From contig NZ_MRDH01000039.1 of assembly GCF_002008225.1 (NCBI RefSeq), positions 124,001 to 188,000 of the forward strand: DNA of 64,000 bases. Reading direction: 5' to 3'. Numbering within the stretch: the first letter of the stretch is position 1; the number at the start of each line of letters is the position of its first letter. The DNA comes from Agrobacterium salinitolerans. Its GTDB lineage: Bacteria; Pseudomonadota; Alphaproteobacteria; Rhizobiales; Rhizobiaceae. Positions 62,594-64,000 of this stretch are shown here, piece by piece. The notes under the pieces are model-generated. The model saw only the letters and a list, made by a program, of their open reading frames with translations, did no database searches and was not told the DNA's origin. Made by a program: the position numbers and the translations under genes.

Positions 62594-63573
62594 GCGGCCT
62601 CGCTGGCATCAGTGAGTTTAGTCGAAAGCGCTTCCATTACGCCGTCCCATGCATCCGCTGCTGGATCGAGCACGGTGGCCAGCGCATCAAATTTGCGGCG
62701 GGTGACGGCGCGGGCAAGCTGGAACTGCACGGTCTTGGCAACCTCGGAAATCTTGAGCGCGTGGTCTCTTGCTTCAGAAAAACCGTCCGCGTCCAGCCAT
62801 TCGAAGTGGCTTGCCGCCAGTTCGAAATTGGCGCCGAGCTGGCGCAGCGTGTTGAACGCGTATTTGTGAAAAAAACCGAAGGGTCGGTCGGCGACCTTTT
62901 CCACCTGCGTCGGAAAAACGCCGGCAAAAGCGCGGACCGGATTGGTGGAGGGCCGTCTGGAAAAATGGAACTTCAGGAGCCGTTCGGCCGTCTTGCGAAT
63001 ATGTGCGGGCGAGGGGCTGCTATCCGCGAATTTTGCAAATTCGGTATAGGGCAGGAAGGGTGGGTCGGTCTCGGCGAGATGATGCTGGAACAGACCGTCA
63101 AAATCTTCGCCTGCAAGATGGAAAAAGCCGGCATTGTGGAAATAGTCGAGTTCGCGGTTTTCGAGGTCGAGCCGGTTGATGGCGATGGTGGTCTTGCCAT
63201 GTTCCTTGCGGTAGCCCACCCCATGGGTATCAGGCATATAGAAGCTGTCCATCTCGATCAGGCAGATGCGGCCGCGTGCGAGCTGCGCGTCGATGTGATT
63301 TTCCACCCTGTCGAAGATCGCAAGCTCGGTGGTGCGAACGCCATAAAGCGCCTCGAGGTCTTCCAGCGGCACCTTGAAGAAGGTGAACTGGTCGCCTTCG
63401 AAATCCTGCGTCAGCGTGAAACCGAACATGGCCTCTGGCGGCAGGCCCTTCGAGGCCAGCACTTCGATCCACAAATCGATGTAGCAATTGGTCTCCGGCC
63501 ACATTCTCTCGGAGGAATGGAGCGGATGCTGCACATAATTTTGGGGATCGAGACCGGGAAAAATCTGCCGCAT
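62590..63573 (-). CDS. DUF1839-family protein
   Basis: A 327-residue soluble protein of the DUF1839 family, whose function is unknown. Recognisable family stretches are IFPGLDPQNYVQHPLHSSER, ETNCYIDLWIEVLASKGLPP, DFEGDQFTFFKVPLEDLEAL, CLIEMDSFYMPDTHGVGYRK and LDYFHNAGFFHLAGEDFDGL. The conserved Cys in TNCYIDLW and the acidic/His-rich Y-F-H-x-A-G-F-F-H run suggest a catalytic or binding site, perhaps a papain-like fold as in NRPS-associated transferases; that is inference. It starts six bases after the ligase stop and overlaps the GH2 gene by four, so it is translated with the amino acid:[carrier protein] ligase and may take the aminoacyl group from the carrier protein. Confidence 0.87.
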   Translation of the reverse strand: MRQIFPGLDPQNYVQHPLHSSERMWPETNCYIDLWIEVLASKGLPPEAMFGFTLTQDFEGDQFTFFKVPLEDLEALYGVRTTELAIFDRVENHIDAQLARGRICLIEMDSFYMPDTHGVGYRKEHGKTTIAINRLDLENRELDYFHNAGFFHLAGEDFDGLFQHHLAETDPPFLPYTEFAKFADSSPSPAHIRKTAERLLKFHFSRRPSTNPVRAFAGVFPTQVEKVADRPFGFFHKYAFNTLRQLGANFELAASHFEWLDADGFSEARDHALKISEVAKTVQFQLARAVTRRKFDALATVLDPAADAWDGVMEALSTKLTDASEAA

Positions 63574-63579
63574 GAATGA

Positions 63580-64000
63580 TCAGCCCCAGAGCGTTTCCAC
63601 GACCTTCGCAGGCCATTTCTTCACATCGAGACCATGATGCGCAAACAGCGCCAGCGCGATGCGCTCAAGGCCGAAACCGACGCAGGCGGTATGGGCAACA
63701 TCGCCATTATCGAGGTTCAGGCCCCACTTCTGGCCGAAGGCATCCTGGTGGTAGTTGAAACTCATGCAGGCTGTTGGGTTCGTCGTCGATGTGACCGGGA
63801 TCAAGAGTTCGAATTTCAGGTTCTGGTCGCGCTGGTTGTTGGCGAGCATTTTTCCGGCGCGGCCGAAGAAGGGATCGTTGGCGATATCGATGGTGACGTC
63901 GAGCCCGACCGCTTTCATCATTTCCACGCCGCGATCCATCCAGGTCTGGCGGAATTCGGTGACGTTCGCCTCGGTGCCCATGCAGACATATTCACGCATG
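63580..64000 (-). CDS. Amino acid:[carrier protein] ligase, C-terminal part (5' end outside window)
   Basis: The last 139 residues of a class II aminoacyl-tRNA-synthetase-like enzyme related to the seryl-tRNA synthetase core. The class II motif 3 is [18 protein letters not shown]. Preceding it are [12 protein letters not shown] (motif 2 side, with the Glu and Cys typical of the zinc-binding amino-acid pocket), [20 protein letters not shown] and [11 protein letters not shown]. This is the amino acid:[carrier protein] ligase family, which activates glycine or alanine and loads it on the phosphopantetheine of a carrier protein instead of tRNA. It was described from B. japonicum and A. tumefaciens (the latter preferring alanine, from memory). 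The frame is open to the right edge. DUF1839 and GH2 genes follow it in one operon; the carrier-protein gene is not in this window. Confidence 0.9.
   Translation of the reverse strand, partial: MREYVCMGTEANVTEFRQTWMDRGVEMMKAVGLDVTIDIANDPFFGRAGKMLANNQRDQNLKFELLIPVTSTTNPTACMSFNYHQDAFGQKWGLNLDNGDVAHTACVGFGLERIALALFAHHGLDVKKWPAKVVETLWG

Overview
The window looks like a chromosomal segment of an alphaproteobacterium of the order Rhizobiales, most likely Agrobacterium (A. tumefaciens/fabrum group) or a close relative. The support is a 405-residue 5-aminolevulinate synthase (the C4 haem route), a rhizobial-type GlcNAc catabolic and ABC-uptake locus, a FixK/FNR box in front of hemA, and, at the right edge, the end of an amino acid:[carrier protein] ligase, a family characterised in Bradyrhizobium and A. 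tumefaciens. Base composition and codon use look even across the window. I saw no insertion sequences, tRNA or rRNA genes, CRISPR arrays or phage genes.

Layout. (1) 1-3.8 kb: the end of the F1-ATPase operon (atpA partial, atpG, atpD, atpC), closed by a terminator. (2) 4-7.5 kb: fdhD, a soluble double-PAS chemoreceptor ending in a CheR-type pentapeptide, and a stand-alone cheW. (3) 7.7-17.1 kb: the envelope and housekeeping genes tamB and tamA, a glycine-zipper lipoprotein, hemA and dxr. (4) 17.2-19.2 kb: a PAP2 phosphatase and an FAD monooxygenase. (5) 19.2-29.1 kb: an amino-sugar locus. One strand carries GntR regulator, SIS-type deaminase, nagA and ROK kinase; the other carries a Gfo/Idh dehydrogenase and a complete sugar ABC importer. 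(6) 29.2-37.2 kb: a second, RpiR-linked operon with an SDR, a GH20 hexosaminidase lacking a signal peptide, an M81 metallopeptidase, an MFS carrier and cutC, with paired dyad operators in front.

(7) 37.1-51.8 kb: a surface-glycan region. It has two paralogous GT28-like transferases around a GT4 enzyme, a peptide/oligosaccharide ABC importer, a GT32 transferase, a polysaccharide deacetylase, another GT4 enzyme, a UDP-HexNAc dehydrogenase and a small methyltransferase. (8) 51.8-55.2 kb: a signalling group made of a membrane adenylate cyclase with a [2Fe-2S] domain, a metallo-beta-lactamase-fold hydrolase that could be a phosphodiesterase, and a single-domain cyclic-nucleotide-binding protein. 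(9) 55.2-64 kb: the least familiar part. It has an ABC exporter whose nucleotide-binding domain has lost its catalytic motifs and carries a large insertion, a tandem alpha/beta hydrolase with altered nucleophile elbows, and a tightly coupled operon of amino acid:[carrier protein] ligase, DUF1839 protein and a GH2 glycosidase.

Regions 8 and 9 together are my best candidate for an undescribed system: redox/cAMP signalling next to a degenerate ABC protein and a carrier-protein aminoacylation pathway with glycan enzymes. The operon continues beyond the right edge, so its carrier protein is not visible here. All family assignments come from reading motifs in the translated sequence; no database search was run.
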